From: Cladopsammia gracilis
Lineage: Eukaryota; Cnidaria; Anthozoa; Scleractinia; Dendrophylliidae
Assembly: GCA_022457155.1 (NCBI GenBank)
Contig: JAJGOT010000169.1
Location: forward strand, 421,001-485,000
Direction of reading: 5' to 3'
DNA length: 64,000 bases
The notes under the pieces are model-generated. The model was not told the DNA's origin and made no database searches. It worked only from the letters and a program-made list of their open reading frames with translations. Positions 9,932 to 20,689 of the stretch are shown here, piece by piece. A program made the translations under genes and the position numbers. Positions within the stretch are counted from its first letter, which is position 1. The number at the start of each line of letters is the position of its first letter.

Positions 9932-12900
9932 ATGGAGGTAAGAAAAGTTCAATGCTGGAGTAGAAGTGAAATTGCAACTTGCAACTGTTCAGAAAAACCC
10001 TACCGCCACGTTCATTGTCCATGTCCAAATTGTATGGGACGAGCAACCGATAGAAGTACAGAACTGCGACACTGGAATCAAACGAACGTTTTAATTGATC
10101 ATGAAACTCAGCTTGGAATTGTTGACCAGGGAATCGATCATGAGGAAAGTACACGCCAGTCAATTGATTCTGATGTGGAAGCAGATTTTCTTGAAAATAA
10201 TGGTAGTGAAGGTGAGAGCGAAATGGAAACAGCTGGTTCTGGGGTGTCGGACTTTGAAGAGGATCTTTCACAACAAGAGCAACCCATGCATGTTTCTGAT
10301 CAGGAGCCAACTCGGCCACCAACTGCAAACGTGATGACAAATACTATGCGAAAACTTGTGGTAACTGCTGTTTTGGATGCGCTCAAAATAAAAAGAGACA
10401 GTGGAGTCTCAGTTGGAATCTTTGAAGATATTTTGGAATATGCCAAGAAATTCTTACTTTCCACTCTTGATGATAAGACCGTTGATAGAGACATTTTGAC
10501 CACATTATGGCCAAAAACGTGGAATGATGTTCAGTCATTACTTAGAGAAGAAGGATATGAGGGTGCTAAGGCGTACTACATTTGTATTTGCCGCCAAAAT
10601 AAAGCAGTAGATGATGACTCCAGAGTACCAAAGTATTCCTATAGTGGAAAGTACAGTCTTATGGAAGGCAAGGATAATCTCTGCACTCACTGTGGTAATA
10701 AACCTTACCTAACATATTATTATTTGGGACTAAACAATAAGGTTAAAAACTGGTTTCGTAACAAAACCCTCTGCGAAAAAATGCTTTCCCATTGGAAGGA
10801 ACGTGATCATTGGCTAGGTAAAAATGAAAGTTGGCCTTTGAAAAAAGAACTCTGGGACGGGGAGCGATGGGTTGATCTACAGTGGTTCTGGGATCCAGAC
10901 AAGACTTGGCCTCTTCCAAGTTTGTGCCCCTCCTGTGGGATTCCAATTTCTGCCAATCATCTAACTAACTCACCAAATACACCAGAAGAGGGAGTTAAGA
11001 TTGTGGAATGCCCTGAATGCCTTGAAAGTTTTGAGCACAGAATAAAGTTTGCAAATGGAAGTCCCCTAAACCTGGCACTTCTTGGGCATTGGGATGGTTG
11101 GCAACCATTTGGCTCAAGCCTCAGAAGTTGTGGTTCAGTTGAAGTTTCAATTGCCAACATGAAAAAAGAAGACAGGAACCATGTTGATGAGATTTATGTT
11201 GTTGGATTTGTACCATCGTATGCAGTTCCAAACATTCGTGAAGCCCTAGACCCTTTCCTTCAACCACTGATGAATGACATTTGCAAAGGATTTATTGATG
11301 GATTTGAGGTAAATTTTCAAAGAGAAATTTACATAGAAGGTTACCGACCTTCACCTGTAGAAACTGTGCGAGTTCTTTTATTGTGTTGGTGTGGAGATCA
11401 CCCTGGCCAGTGTGAAGTGGGAAAGTATTTAAATCAAGGAAAATGTGGATGCAGACGGTGTAAATTACATGGTCAACATCTCAGTGACAGTGCAAACACA
11501 CATATGTACTATGGTGAATGCCGCTTTCACTACAGGTATCCCTGGGAGACCCAAGAGATTTCCACATCACTGACAGACCTTTATGACATTGAAAATGAAA
11601 CACTTATTAGTGTGCGGAAATGTATGTCATCAGAGAAGGGCTTCACTGGTATAAGTATTCTTCACAAGTACTTAAATCCATTGTATGGCTTTGACATTTG
11701 TAAGCATCTTGTCTATGATGTTTTTCACACAATTTGTCTTAATGTTGTGAAAAATCAAGCTGAAAGACTTTTAGATCTGGAGTTGGTTGACAAAAGATAT
11801 CTTGATAAAGAGATCAAACAATTTCCATGGCCTAAGGGTCTACAGAAGTTTTCATTTCCTATGTCAGATTGTATTCTTGTTGGACAGGTGACTAACCCCA
11901 AAGAGCTTGAGATTCAGTCATTGGTATCAAGGCTGACAGAAATGCATTTTTACACTGGCAGGAGTGGATGGACTGAGAATCTAATTGACCAACACAGAAA
12001 GTTGTCATGGCGTCTAAATATCCTAGTTGAAGAAATGCAAGGTTTGGAAATGTGCACAATTTCACTGCATAATCTGACCCACATTCACGAGGATATCATT
12101 ACCATGTCAGCCCCTGATAACTACTGGTGTGCTGTGTTTGAGCGTGCAGTCAAGGGATATGTAAAGAGATCAAGCAACTGCAAGGGTATTGAAGCCACAT
12201 TTGCCACTGCTGAAGCACAACGAGAATTTTTGAAGCCATTGCAAGAAAGTGAGAAAGATGCTGGCAAGGTTAACATTGGAATGGTAATGTATTTAATACA
12301 TTGTATTGTATTTTTATTCAGAAAATGCTGTTGGTTTTCAGTACAGTCTTGCAAAATCTTAAATGAATTCAGCTACGGTTTTAACATGTGTATTTGTTTG
12401 CAATTTTTGTAAAAAAAATTTTAGTGTGATTTTGGTTAATCAATTTAGAATCTACATGTATTAAATTTTCTTAAATTAGACAACCTTTCAGAAGCATTCG
12501 CAAGCAGACTGTATAACAATTATTTTACCATGTGCATGTTCAATGTACTTTTTTCAAGCAATTTTATTTCTTTACTATCATTCATACATAAAAAACATCA
12601 ACTTTATTAAAGTGTCATGTCTTCTAGCATGCCATTCGCCCTGCTAATCGGGGACACTACACACACACATATAACATATAATAATTAATAATAATTAATA
12701 ATTGTACAGTCTTGACTAGTACAGCACTTGCATTTTCTTTGAGTATTCATACTGTATTAATGTATGTTGTCCAGATCAGAGAAATCTCTAACTAGAGTTC
12801 ATGTACAAGTGAAGTTTGAGCTAATATAGTAGAGTTAATTTTGTGTTATCTTTTTCTAGGGGTTTGCCAGTTCACTTGGAGCAGCTAAATCTGCAACTAG

Positions 12901-13657
12901 CAAGCAAGACTCTTGCTTGCGGTCATTCCTCCTCGGTGCACAGGATAACATCACAGCACTAGCGGTATCAGAACAGCAAAAAATTTCTGAAGCCTCTGAT
13001 GTTCCTGTGGACAGTATTCCTGGAAGTGCTTTATGGCTGACAGGGGATTTGGAGGGACTGTTTTTTCATCTGGGGATGCTGTAGTTCAAGTTGATGGGGA
13101 GGAGGTTGTTTCTAAGCTTGATTGTTTCCTGTCTTTGAGGGTAATTAATGACTTGGCCTCACCGAAATTGTTAGTTAAGCTTTTGTTTTACTTCAGCATT
13201 ATTGATGATAATGAATTACCTGTGAAAGATTTTTGGAGTGGATTTAGCAAGGTCCACAGCAGAGAAATCCCTGATCCAGCTTTCCTTCAGATCAATGGCA
13301 TTTTAAGGAAAGTCATTCTTTACAAATCTGAAGATAATGTACTAACTGTTGCTGATTATCAGAGGCAAAGTCAGTCTTCCATTTTCAGTGATTGTTCCTG
13401 TTTACTCTGAAAATGGTGATATGTTAATGATCCAAGGAGAAGGTATCAATGACATTTGGTATGGCCATGTTCACAGCACAGACTATAAAAGGAAGACAGT
13501 CAATGTGTTCTTTTTTGTCGAGAGCAACAGATCAAGAAATGTGTTTGTGAGAGAGGCCCAGGGAAGATATGCTTGAAATGTTGTTCCATGGGAATCAGTA
13601 ATTGGAATTGCAGAACGGCAATGGGAAAGCTCCTCTCGTTGGAGAAAAGAAACTTAA
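9932..13657 (+). pseudogene. CACTA (Tnp2-like) transposase, C-terminus damaged
   Basis: Exon 1 (9932-12283) is open for 784 codons. It ends at a GTAATG donor and joins in phase to exon 2 at 12860 after TTTTTCTAG. The N-terminus is cysteine-rich (CNCSEKPYRHVHCPCPNC); further CxxC pairs lie near residues 250 and 330-365. The core resembles Tnp2-type CACTA transposases: GHWDGWQPFG near residue 387, CGDHPGQ...CGCRRCKLHG near 490-510, YDVFHTICLNV near 595, and NYWCAVFERAVKGYV near 737. I propose the Asp of HWDGW, the Asp of YDVFH and the Glu of FER as the D,D,E set; this is inference. In exon 2 the frame shifts near 13055, shifts back near 13370 and meets a TGA at 13574, after which homologous-looking residues (VVPWESVIGIAERQW) run to 13657. 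The catalytic part is intact, the tail is not. Confidence 0.85.
12284..12859 (+). other. Transposase intron
   Basis: Bounded by GTAATG and TTTTTCTAG with phase preserved. It holds a CA/TA-rich microsatellite near 12660-12690. Reading through it adds only a short hydrophobic tail ending at 12412. Confidence 0.75.
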
Positions 13658-13659
13658 CT

Positions 13660-14026
13660 GGAAATTCAACTCAGAACTAGTACTGTCAGTAAATATCAAC
13701 GTGCACATCAGTACTGTACAAGAACTTAAAAACATATTACATGGTTTAGTGTAACTCATTGTTATTTTTTTAATTTGTTGTTGAAAATGAGAGAATTAAT
13801 CATTACAGTTACACATAAATTATGTTCCCACTTATCTAGAATATTTACCCGTTTTCAGTGGTAGTGCATGCACAATTCTAAGTCATTCAGTAATAATAGT
13901 CTGAAGGGGAATACAATTCTCAGAATAAAATTGAACAGGAGTATCATGGATAATTCTGGAGCCTCGATTAAAACGTTTGAAGACATTCTCAATTATGGAA
14001 AAGCAATGCTTTTAGAGTTTTTCACT
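13660..14026. other. CACTA internal spacer, no gene seen
   Basis: Sequence between the transposase end and the right array; presumably its 3' untranslated region. No open frame of note. Confidence 0.5.
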
Positions 14027-14391
14027 CTTTGGGAATAACATGGGGATTTATTCTCATGTTATTCACTGCTTTGGGAATGACATGGGGATATATTCCCATG
14101 TTATTCACTACTTTGGGAATAACATGGGGATATATTCCCATGTTATTCACTACTTTGGGAATAACATGGGGATATATTCCCATGTTATTCACTACTTTGG
14201 GAATAACATGGGGATATATTCCCATTTTATTCACTACTTTGGGAATAACATGGGGATATATTCCCATGTTATTCACTACTTTGGGAATAACATGGGGATA
14301 TATTCCCATGTTATTCACTACTTTGGGAATAACATGGGGATATATTCCCATGTTATTCACTACTTTGGGAATAACATGGGGATGCTTTCAC
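14027..14391 (+). repeat. Right subterminal array of 42-bp hairpin units
   Basis: Eight complete 42-bp units start at 14027, 14069, 14111, 14153, 14195, 14237, 14279 and 14321, with a partial ninth at 14363. The central units are nearly identical. Each contains an interrupted palindrome, AACATGGG...CCCATGTT, so each unit can fold on itself. Since 42 is a multiple of three, stop-free frames appear on both strands; these are not genes. From 14392 to 14555 there are further looser TGGGA/TCCCA motifs up to the terminal repeat. Confidence 0.95.
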
Positions 14392-14555
14392 AATAACTTC
14401 CCAATGTTGGGATACGAAAGTAAACCAAACATTTTTCCCATGGAAAACCCATTTATGGGATCTTGGGAGAAAACAATTTCCCAGAATTATCCCAAATAAG
14501 AAGTTTTATGTCCCAGCTTTTTCCCAATAATGGGAAAATTTCCCATTTAATTCCC

Positions 14556-14583
14556 AAATGGGAAATCAGAAAATTTTCCTGTG
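14556..14583 (-). repeat. CACTA right terminal inverted repeat
   Basis: Exact 28-bp inverse of the left end, immediately followed by the ATT target duplication at 14584-14586. Confidence 0.95.
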
Positions 14584-14586
14584 ATT

Positions 14587-16740
14587 GCTAAAACTCTTGA
14601 TGTTTTTACTTTGTCAAATTTTGAGTATTTGTCGATGGCGATTCTTGATGCTAGCGTGCCCTCTTTGTTAGAATTGCAGCGCTTTGTTACGTTGGATGCA
14701 ATCTTGACCTGATCAGGAAGGTTTCTTGTTAATGTCCTGTTAATTGGCCACTCTCGCTGGGGCAATTCGAGGAAACTAGGTCCCTTTTGCCAGATACCTT
14801 CCGAGTTTAATTTGCTTGGCCTCTTGCCACGAGTCAGCCAATAAGCAATATTGTATTTACTTTCTATCCAAAACCAATCCTCGCTGTTGGTGTTTTGTTG
14901 TATTTCTCCCACACGAGTTGCAGCAAACGTGTTGAATCCATAAGATTCCTTCTGAATCATGCTGTGTACTATTTGAGAGTCTACGATGTGATAGTACTTC
15001 TGAATTTTGTATCTGCAGTGTCGTAGAAAAGGTTTCAATCTTGTATGTAGCACAGCTCTGCAAAGTTCGATCCTATCAATTGACATCTTCTTTATTGGGA
15101 CGAGTCGATTTTTTGACAGTATCGGTCTGCCATAGGCGTTATTGGATCCATTACTAAAGAGGATTAATATCGGGTTACCTACTGCCTCTGTTTGTTTTAA
15201 GCATCTTTTGACTTTGATGTCATTCATTTGTAGCAGGTCTAGACAGAATCGTGTCCATTCTTTGTGCTTGTCTGGAATTGGTTCATCCCAGCTCAACTTG
15301 TCCTCAATTCCCCACAGCTGTCTCATGAGGATTTTTGCTCTGACTGTGAAGAGTCCCACTAACCCAAGTGGATCATAAATACTATTTACTTGTGATAAGA
15401 TAATTCTTTTGGTCGGTTATTTGTACCCTGTGAATGCATTTGTTCCTGATCTCCCGCATCTGATCAATTGCATGTTTTTCCCTTTCTCTTAGCAGCTGAC
15501 CTCAATATGATTGAACTTTATACTCAAATTCATACTGTGATGGGTTCCAGACAACACCTGCTCTGTCGTCATCGATGTGTCATTGGGTATACTTAATCTC
15601 ATAGCTTGTTCTGCACCGTCATGAGAGAAAAATCCACTCTTTCATTTTGAAGTTTCCTTCATCAAGTAATTTTTCAATGTCCTTTGCAAGTTCCCTTGCC
15701 TTGTCTGTCATTAACACTCTCAATTATATCATCCATGAACATATTCCTTTTGATTGCCTGTGCAGCTTCGGGATACTTGTCTTTCCCCATTTCTGCCATT
15801 TTCCTCAACGCCATTTTGGCAATTGTGCCTGAAGGCTTGTCACCAAATGATACTCTGTATTACATGTATCTGGCTTTCTTCTAGTATCCATATCTCTCCA
15901 CACGAACCAATGTGTGTGTTATTCTACTCTTTTTATTTTTACTGTATGATACATCTTTATATCACCGATCAACGCCACATTGTTCTCTCTAAATCTTGTC
16001 AACACTCCCAGAAGATCGTTGAGAAGGTGAGGTCCCTTTTCCCAGTAGTCGTTTAGGGTGTGGCCCTTGTAGCTTGCGCTGTTGTTAAATTCAATTTTCA
16101 CTGGAGTTGACTTGGATTCTGGTTTCAAAACCTCATGATGAAAAATGTAATGAATTGGTCCCTTATAGTCGTCCAGTTCCTTTTGGCTAAGTTTTCTTGC
16201 AACTCCTCCAATAATCCTGTCTTCAATCTGCTGTGTGTTTTGCATTCTTCGCTAATGTTTTTTTCCGTTGACATCAGCATCCCCAAGGCGGCTTTCTTTT
16301 TATCTGGTAACTCAGATGAGTCACGAATCCATGGGTACTCGGCTACCCATCTCTTTTCTCCTCTGTTGTATTCTAGATTGTTTTTGATCAGCTCTAGTTC
16401 CTTCTCCTCCTCTTTTATTGTGTTGTCTTTGCTACTGAGCGGGCACTGTCTGCACTTGCACCCACCGCATCGAGGTTTGCATTCAATCCCGAGGTTCTCT
16501 ATTTTAAAGAAGTCTGACTGTGATGACCGTTGCGTGTCCAAGATTGTGGTTCATGGCTGGTTCTTGAATGGAGGGATGTGTCCCACCGATTATCTCTCGA
16601 AACGGTTTTTCAGTAAGAGATGTCCAGAGCTTTGTTCTTTCTGTGGATGAAAATCAGCATACTTGTAACCGATCAAGATTGGTCGCATTATGTCTTCTTT
16701 GGAGATATTCTTGAATAATCTTATCCTGTCAATGTTTAGC
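14587..16740 (-). pseudogene. BEL-1 (BEL/Pao) pol: protease end, RT, RNase H
   Basis: Read on the minus strand from high to low coordinates. 16740-16560 carries the post-protease block LNIDRIRLFKNISKEDIMRP with a few breaks; 16541-16125 has a cysteine cluster (CKPRCGGCKCRQCPL) and the N-terminus of reverse transcriptase; 16245-15919 has the RT block GHTLNDYWEKGPHLLNDLLG; the catalytic FMDDI lies at 15726-15743; 15359-14587 is a long open frame over the end of RT and RNase H (LILFSNGSNNAYGR, where an Asp is expected at the FSN position) up to the CACTA edge. Frames shift several times. This is an old copy, also interrupted at 16.8-17.7 kb and 17.8-18.1 kb. Confidence 0.85.
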
Positions 16741-16859
16741 TCCCAGACTCAAAATTATATTAACTATTTAAATTATTAGTACTTAGTTCAAAATGTGTTT
16801 AGGTATTTTTAAAATATAGTTGTAAAAAATAATGAAAGAGAAGTGACTTAGAAAGACAT

Positions 16860-17690
16860 TTAACTATAAAAAATTGCGACAAAACATTTTTTAAAAACAA
16901 AATTGTAAAAAGCTAATAAGCTGACGACGTTTTGACGTTACCGTAACATCATTATCAAGTCAAAAATGTATAACTAGGTTCTATAAATACTAAGACGAAC
17001 AATAAATGATGAAAATAATTGCGAAAATCACAAGTTAAACAAAAAGTTTCGCACGTATGTAGTCCGTTTGGACGTTCAAATTAGGTTTGAATTTCATGAT
17101 GTAAAGCATTTCGAACACTAAACAATCAAATTTGCCTTGACACCTTCACAGAATCTTAAAACTTTGCAGCCAGTTTTTACTAGCAGGAAATTAGAACAAG
17201 ATCTCAAACCTAAAGAAGCCAAGCCATCAATTGTCAATCAGCAATGCGTTGTTTGTCGTTTTGTATGTGATCTGTGCGATGCAGATTATGTCGGCTACAC
17301 AGTCCAGCACCTTTTTCAACGTGTTGCTGAGCACAAAAATTCGGCAATTGGCAAACATTTCCATGAAGCACACGGTGAGAGCCATTTTAAGATTCTGAGG
17401 TGTCAAGGCAAATTTGATTGTTTAGTGTTTGGAATGCTTTGCATCAAGATATTCAAACCTAATTTGAACGTCCAAACAGACTCCATACGTGCAAAACGTT
17501 TTGTTTAACTTGTGATTTTCGCAATTATTATCATCATTCATTGTCCGTCTTAGTATTTATAGAACCTAGTCTTTATACATTTTTGACTTCATAATGACGT
17601 TACGGTAACGTCGAAACGTCGTCAGCTTTTTATCTTTTTAAAATTTTATGTTTTTAAGAAATGTTTTTTTGCAATTTTTTATAGTTAAAA
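16860..17690. mobile_element. Penelope-like element fragment with inverted-duplicated end
   Basis: Arms at about 16860-17136 and 17399-17690 are inverted copies of each other, covering the 3' end of the GIY-YIG ORF and the downstream non-coding tail. Between them is the rest of the GIY-YIG coding sequence. The unit lies between two BEL-1 protease blocks (KFEMYGIDKITSD at 17.7 kb and LNIDRIRLFKN at 16.7 kb) that should be adjacent, so it is an insertion, with exact edges somewhere in 16741-16860 and 17690-17735. Penelope-like elements are known to carry duplicated, inverted partial copies at their ends. Confidence 0.75.
17137..17508 (+). pseudogene. GIY-YIG endonuclease end of a Penelope-like element
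   Basis: A 123-residue frame holds CDLCDADYVGYTVQHLFQRV followed by an EHK and an IGKHFHEAHG block, the arrangement of the C-terminal GIY-YIG nuclease in Penelope-like retroelements. The leading QPVFTSRKLEQDLKPKE matches the linker just before that nuclease in the second copy at 40.4 kb. The reverse transcriptase is absent, so this is only the 3' end of an element. Confidence 0.8.
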
Positions 17691-17699
17691 AATAGAGTA

Positions 17700-17805
17700 A
17701 AAAAAGTATTGTTGTTATTGTTGCTGTATGTCAGAAGTAATCTTGTCGATACCGTACATCTCGAATTTAACTTTTTGACCTTGTTGGTTGACGAGTGTCA
17801 GTATA
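17700..17805 (-). pseudogene. BEL-1 protease-region fragment
   Basis: The minus strand encodes LTLVNQQGQKVKFEMYGIDK followed by ITSD, a block lying between the protease active site and RT in BEL/Pao polyproteins. It is flanked by two insertions, the Penelope fragment and the palindromic element. Confidence 0.65.
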
Positions 17806-18104
17806 CAGCTGTTTGATTAAACGTTGTCATTGATTGGTCTCATCCCTACGCGACCAGACCGAAAAGGATTATGGGGAGAAATCAATTCACATTCAATAAC
17901 TGCACATTATCAAAATACGTAACGTCCTTATCGAAGCGACTCTGGTTGTCTTTGCGTAACACGCGAAGACAAACATGAGTTTTGTTCTCCGTTGTAAACG
18001 TGATATAGAATAATTAATCATGCATTTTAATTCACCCATATTCCCTTTCGGTCTGGTCGCGTAGGGGTAAGACCGATCAGTGACAACGTTTAATCAAACA
18101 GCTG
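17806..18104. mobile_element. Palindromic MITE with about 70-bp inverted ends
   Basis: The left end starts CAGCTGTTTGATTAAACGTT and the right end is its inverse with few mismatches over roughly 70 bp, including GGTCTGGTCGCGTAGGG. TATA flanks both ends (17802-17805 and 18105-18108), as a TA or TATA duplication. There is no coding capacity. It separates two parts of the BEL-1 protease region. Confidence 0.8.
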
Positions 18105-18108
18105 TATA

Positions 18109-18290
18109 TCTTTTCGATGTGATCTTCTCATTATTGCCCCCTACTTTGGTAATAGAAGCTCCCTTCTCTTTTAGTATTTGAATTTTTCTTCGATTGGTTT
18201 TGCCAAATAGAACTTGCAGTCGTTCGTCTTTCTGGAACAAGCACTTGCTATACTGTAGACGGAGGTTTCCTTCCTTGTTTATGCCGTTTA
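18109..18290 (-). pseudogene. BEL-1 protease fragment joined to BEL-2
   Basis: The frame reading KGASITKVGGNNEKITSKRY is the region around and after the aspartic-protease site of a BEL element and belongs with the pieces at 17.7 and 16.7 kb. It is fused at about 18290 to the BEL-2 integrase core, so the two elements meet here without terminal repeats, by truncation, insertion or recombination. Confidence 0.5.
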
Positions 18291-18828
18291 CCATCTGACG
18301 CAGCTCTTTCTCAGCACCGATAAACTGTGAACCATTGTCACTCATTATGGCTGCAGGTCGACCTCGTATGGCTAAGAATCTTCACAGGACTTGAAGGAAT
18401 TCCATTGTCGAACAGTCCACTGCCATCTCCAAATGGACAGCTCTTGTGTTAAGGCATGTAAACAAGACTCCATAATGCTTGGCGGTTTTGTTTCTTGAGA
18501 TCTTGACGTTATAAGGTCCGAAATAATCGCCTGCGGTAATGTACAATGGTGGGGTATACGGTGCTAAGCGAAGAGCAGGTAAATTCGCCATCAATTGCGT
18601 CTCGGCCTCGCGCACCATTTCACGACAGAATCCACATTTGAACTTCACTGTCTTGCTTGGTTTGTTTGCTTTCAGAATCCAGTACTTCCTCCTCGTCTTG
18701 CCCGTCGTGGCTGCTACACCGTCATGTCCATACTGATGGGCGTGTCTCGTTATCAACCAGGAGATCCAGTGATCACCTGGGAGAAGGGCGGGGTGTTTTG
18801 TGTCATAGGAGATGATGGCTTCGTCCAC
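18290..18828 (-). pseudogene. BEL-2 integrase
   Basis: 18828-18382 encodes the zinc-binding region (HAHQYGHDGVAATTGKTRRKYW, then CGFC) and the start of the core, with the first catalytic Asp in AGDYFGPYNV. After a frameshift near 18380 the second Asp follows in IMSDNGSQFIGAEKELRQM. The region with the catalytic Glu is lost at the junction with the BEL-1 fragment. Confidence 0.85.
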
Positions 18829-18900
18829 TCTTCCTCCAACTCTAATTACACCTTTACCGTCCAGAAACGGGCTCAGGGACTTGAACTCTCCCTTTTCCTT

Positions 18901-19797
18901 TCAACGATGCAAACCCCTTTGAGCTTCTTTAATCCAGAATTTCTCCGCACTCTTTAGTTCTTCAGGGGTAAGTGGACCGTTTCCTCCTTCTTGAGTGTAC
19001 TTTCGTAAACGTATCTTCATGGCTAGCCTTTGTATGCGTGCAGTTACTCGTATCAAATTTCTCCAGCTAGAGAACTCTTTAGGGTCGATGGCCTGTTCAG
19101 CTTTCTTCACTTCGCAGACTACTTTCACTTGACGTCGTTCCATATCTTCCTTTGAGACAACTTTCATTGTTCCTTGCGGCCACTGTTCTTCCGGGAGTTG
19201 TAAGAACTTCGGTCCCTTGCTCCATCTTCCGTTCAGATCTTCCACTCAAATTCCTCTGGAAACATCATCGGTCACATTTACTTTCCCGGGGATGTGCCTC
19301 TACTGACACGGGTCTGTATTCTGGATTTCTCCCACACGTGAAGAAACAAATGGCTTGAAGTTACGTGGTAGGCTTTGTATCCAGGCAAGCGTTATCATGT
19401 TATCAGTGAAAAACTTCACGGATTCGAATCGTATCCTTGACTCTTCTTGTATAGTCTTGGCTAGACGGGATGCAAGGACTGCGGACTGCGACTCCAATCG
19501 CAGTATGTAGAGTTGTTTCAAGGGTGCAACTCGTGACTTTGCTGCAATCAACCTGACCTGGTACTTGTCATCGTTTGTTCTCTGGCGGATGTACGCGCAA
19601 GCTCCAAAGCAATCTTGAGAGGCGTCTGAGAATACGCAGAGCATTGGCGGTTTGGTTGCATTCACGCAACACAAACTTCTTTGAAAGGCAATCTTGTTAA
19701 GCTCCTTCATCTCTTTGAACAGCTCGATCCACTTGTAACGGACTGCAGGCGGGGGCTCCTCGTCCCAGTCAACTCCAGTTTGCCAAAACTCTTGCAT
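18901..19797 (-). pseudogene. BEL-2 RNase H and linker to integrase
   Basis: 19797-19300 is open and shows the BEL RNase H-like block: MLCVFSDASQDCFGACAYI, then LRLESQSAVLASRLAKTI and FFTDNMITLAWIQS, ending with the conserved VSSRVGEIQ. After a break, 19245-18901 gives the linker (GRWSKGPKFLQLPEEQWP to LTPEELKSAEKFWIKEAQ) leading into the integrase. Confidence 0.85.
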
Positions 19798-19811
19798 TCC
19801 TATCTTGGCTT

Positions 19812-20687
19812 TTATAAGGAATGCGGCGGCAAATCCAACAGGATCGTAAATCCGGGCCAGGCAACTTGACTTAGTAACATTCTCTTCGTCAACTTAAAGT
19901 CAGGTTGTCGCTGTTCGGCTTCTGTGATACGGTTTATTAAGTCAAAGTTCAGCTTGAACGATAACGTGTCTGATTGATTGTTCCATGTAATGCCTAGAAC
20001 TTTCTCTTCAACTGCTCCTTGAAACATCGTCGTCATTTCCCTCTTCTCATTCTGACTTTGGTCTCCCAATGTCTTGTTGGAGATCCACCCTTTGACTTTA
20101 AAACCACCTTTCTCTAAAACGTAGTCTACATCTTCAGTCTGCTGTTTGGCTTCCTTCACTGTGTTAACAGAGTCGCAGATATCATCCATGTAAGCGTTCT
20201 TCATTATGACTTCGGCTGCCTTGGGGTGGGTACTCCTACTTCCTTGTGCAGTCTTCCTCGATGCTATCTGTGCCATTGCTGGGGCTGGCTTGTTGCCAAA
20301 GGTGAGTATAGTTTTGATGTAGATGTCTGGTTCGCGGGAGGTTTCGTAGTTTCTCCATAAGAATCGGTGAACCTGTTGATCTTTTTCGGGTATCAAGATG
20401 CAATGATATATCTTTGATATGTCTCCCACCAATGTGACCTCTCTTTCTCTAAAACGTAAGACCACACCAAATAGATTGTTCAGCAAAACAGGACCCTTCA
20501 TCCAATAATCATTCAGTTTATGACCTTGGAACACAGAGGACGAGTTAAAAACAATTCGAACTGGCGTGCTTTTCTTTTCCGGACTGATTATTGCGTGGTG
20601 CGGTATGTAATGTACGGGACACTTGTAATTCATCACTTCGTCTTCTGATAACTTTCTGCAGTAATTCATCTCCACCATTTCTGTCAT
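19812..20687 (-). pseudogene. BEL-2 reverse transcriptase
   Basis: A 291-residue open frame spans most of the RT: palm start CPVHYIPHHAIISPEKKSTP, GHKLNDYWMKGPVLLNNLFG, then the catalytic NAYMDDICDSV at about 20179-20200. The first Asp-containing block reads LVGDISKIYHCI, where a Met is more usual than Ile-Tyr. It ends by frameshift into the following region near 19.85 kb. This is the longest undamaged part of BEL-2. Confidence 0.9.
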
Positions 20688-20689
20688 TT

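Larger units (their letters stand above)
5722..14583. mobile_element. Complete CACTA (EnSpm-type) DNA transposon, 8862 bp
   Basis: Both ends carry the same 28-bp inverted repeat starting CACAGGAAAATTTTCTGATT, and the flanks are a 3-bp duplication, ATT, at 5719-5721 and 14584-14586. A terminal CACNG-type start and a 3-bp duplication are the hallmarks of the CACTA/EnSpm superfamily. Inside are two divergent genes (transposase + strand, six-exon partner - strand) and a different tandem array next to each end. The surrounding BEL-1 frame continues across the insertion, which fixes the boundaries independently. The transposase has lost its C-terminal frame, so this copy is probably not autonomous, although the ends are undamaged. 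Confidence 0.95.

Noticed and set aside
14027..14391. CRISPR-like array
   Set aside because: Units are directly joined with no variable spacers, lie in an animal genome and belong to the transposon end.
14022..14499. Long open frames on both strands, up to 156 codons
   Set aside because: They read the 42-bp tandem array, whose period is a multiple of three, so stop-free frames arise automatically.
17137..17508. Stand-alone homing endonuclease (GIY-YIG)
   Set aside because: The linker, the inverted flank and the second copy at 40.1 kb show the Penelope-like retroelement context.
17585..17630. Canonical active hammerhead ribozyme
   Set aside because: The first conserved box differs from CTGATGA at key positions in both copies, so only a hammerhead-like structure is claimed.
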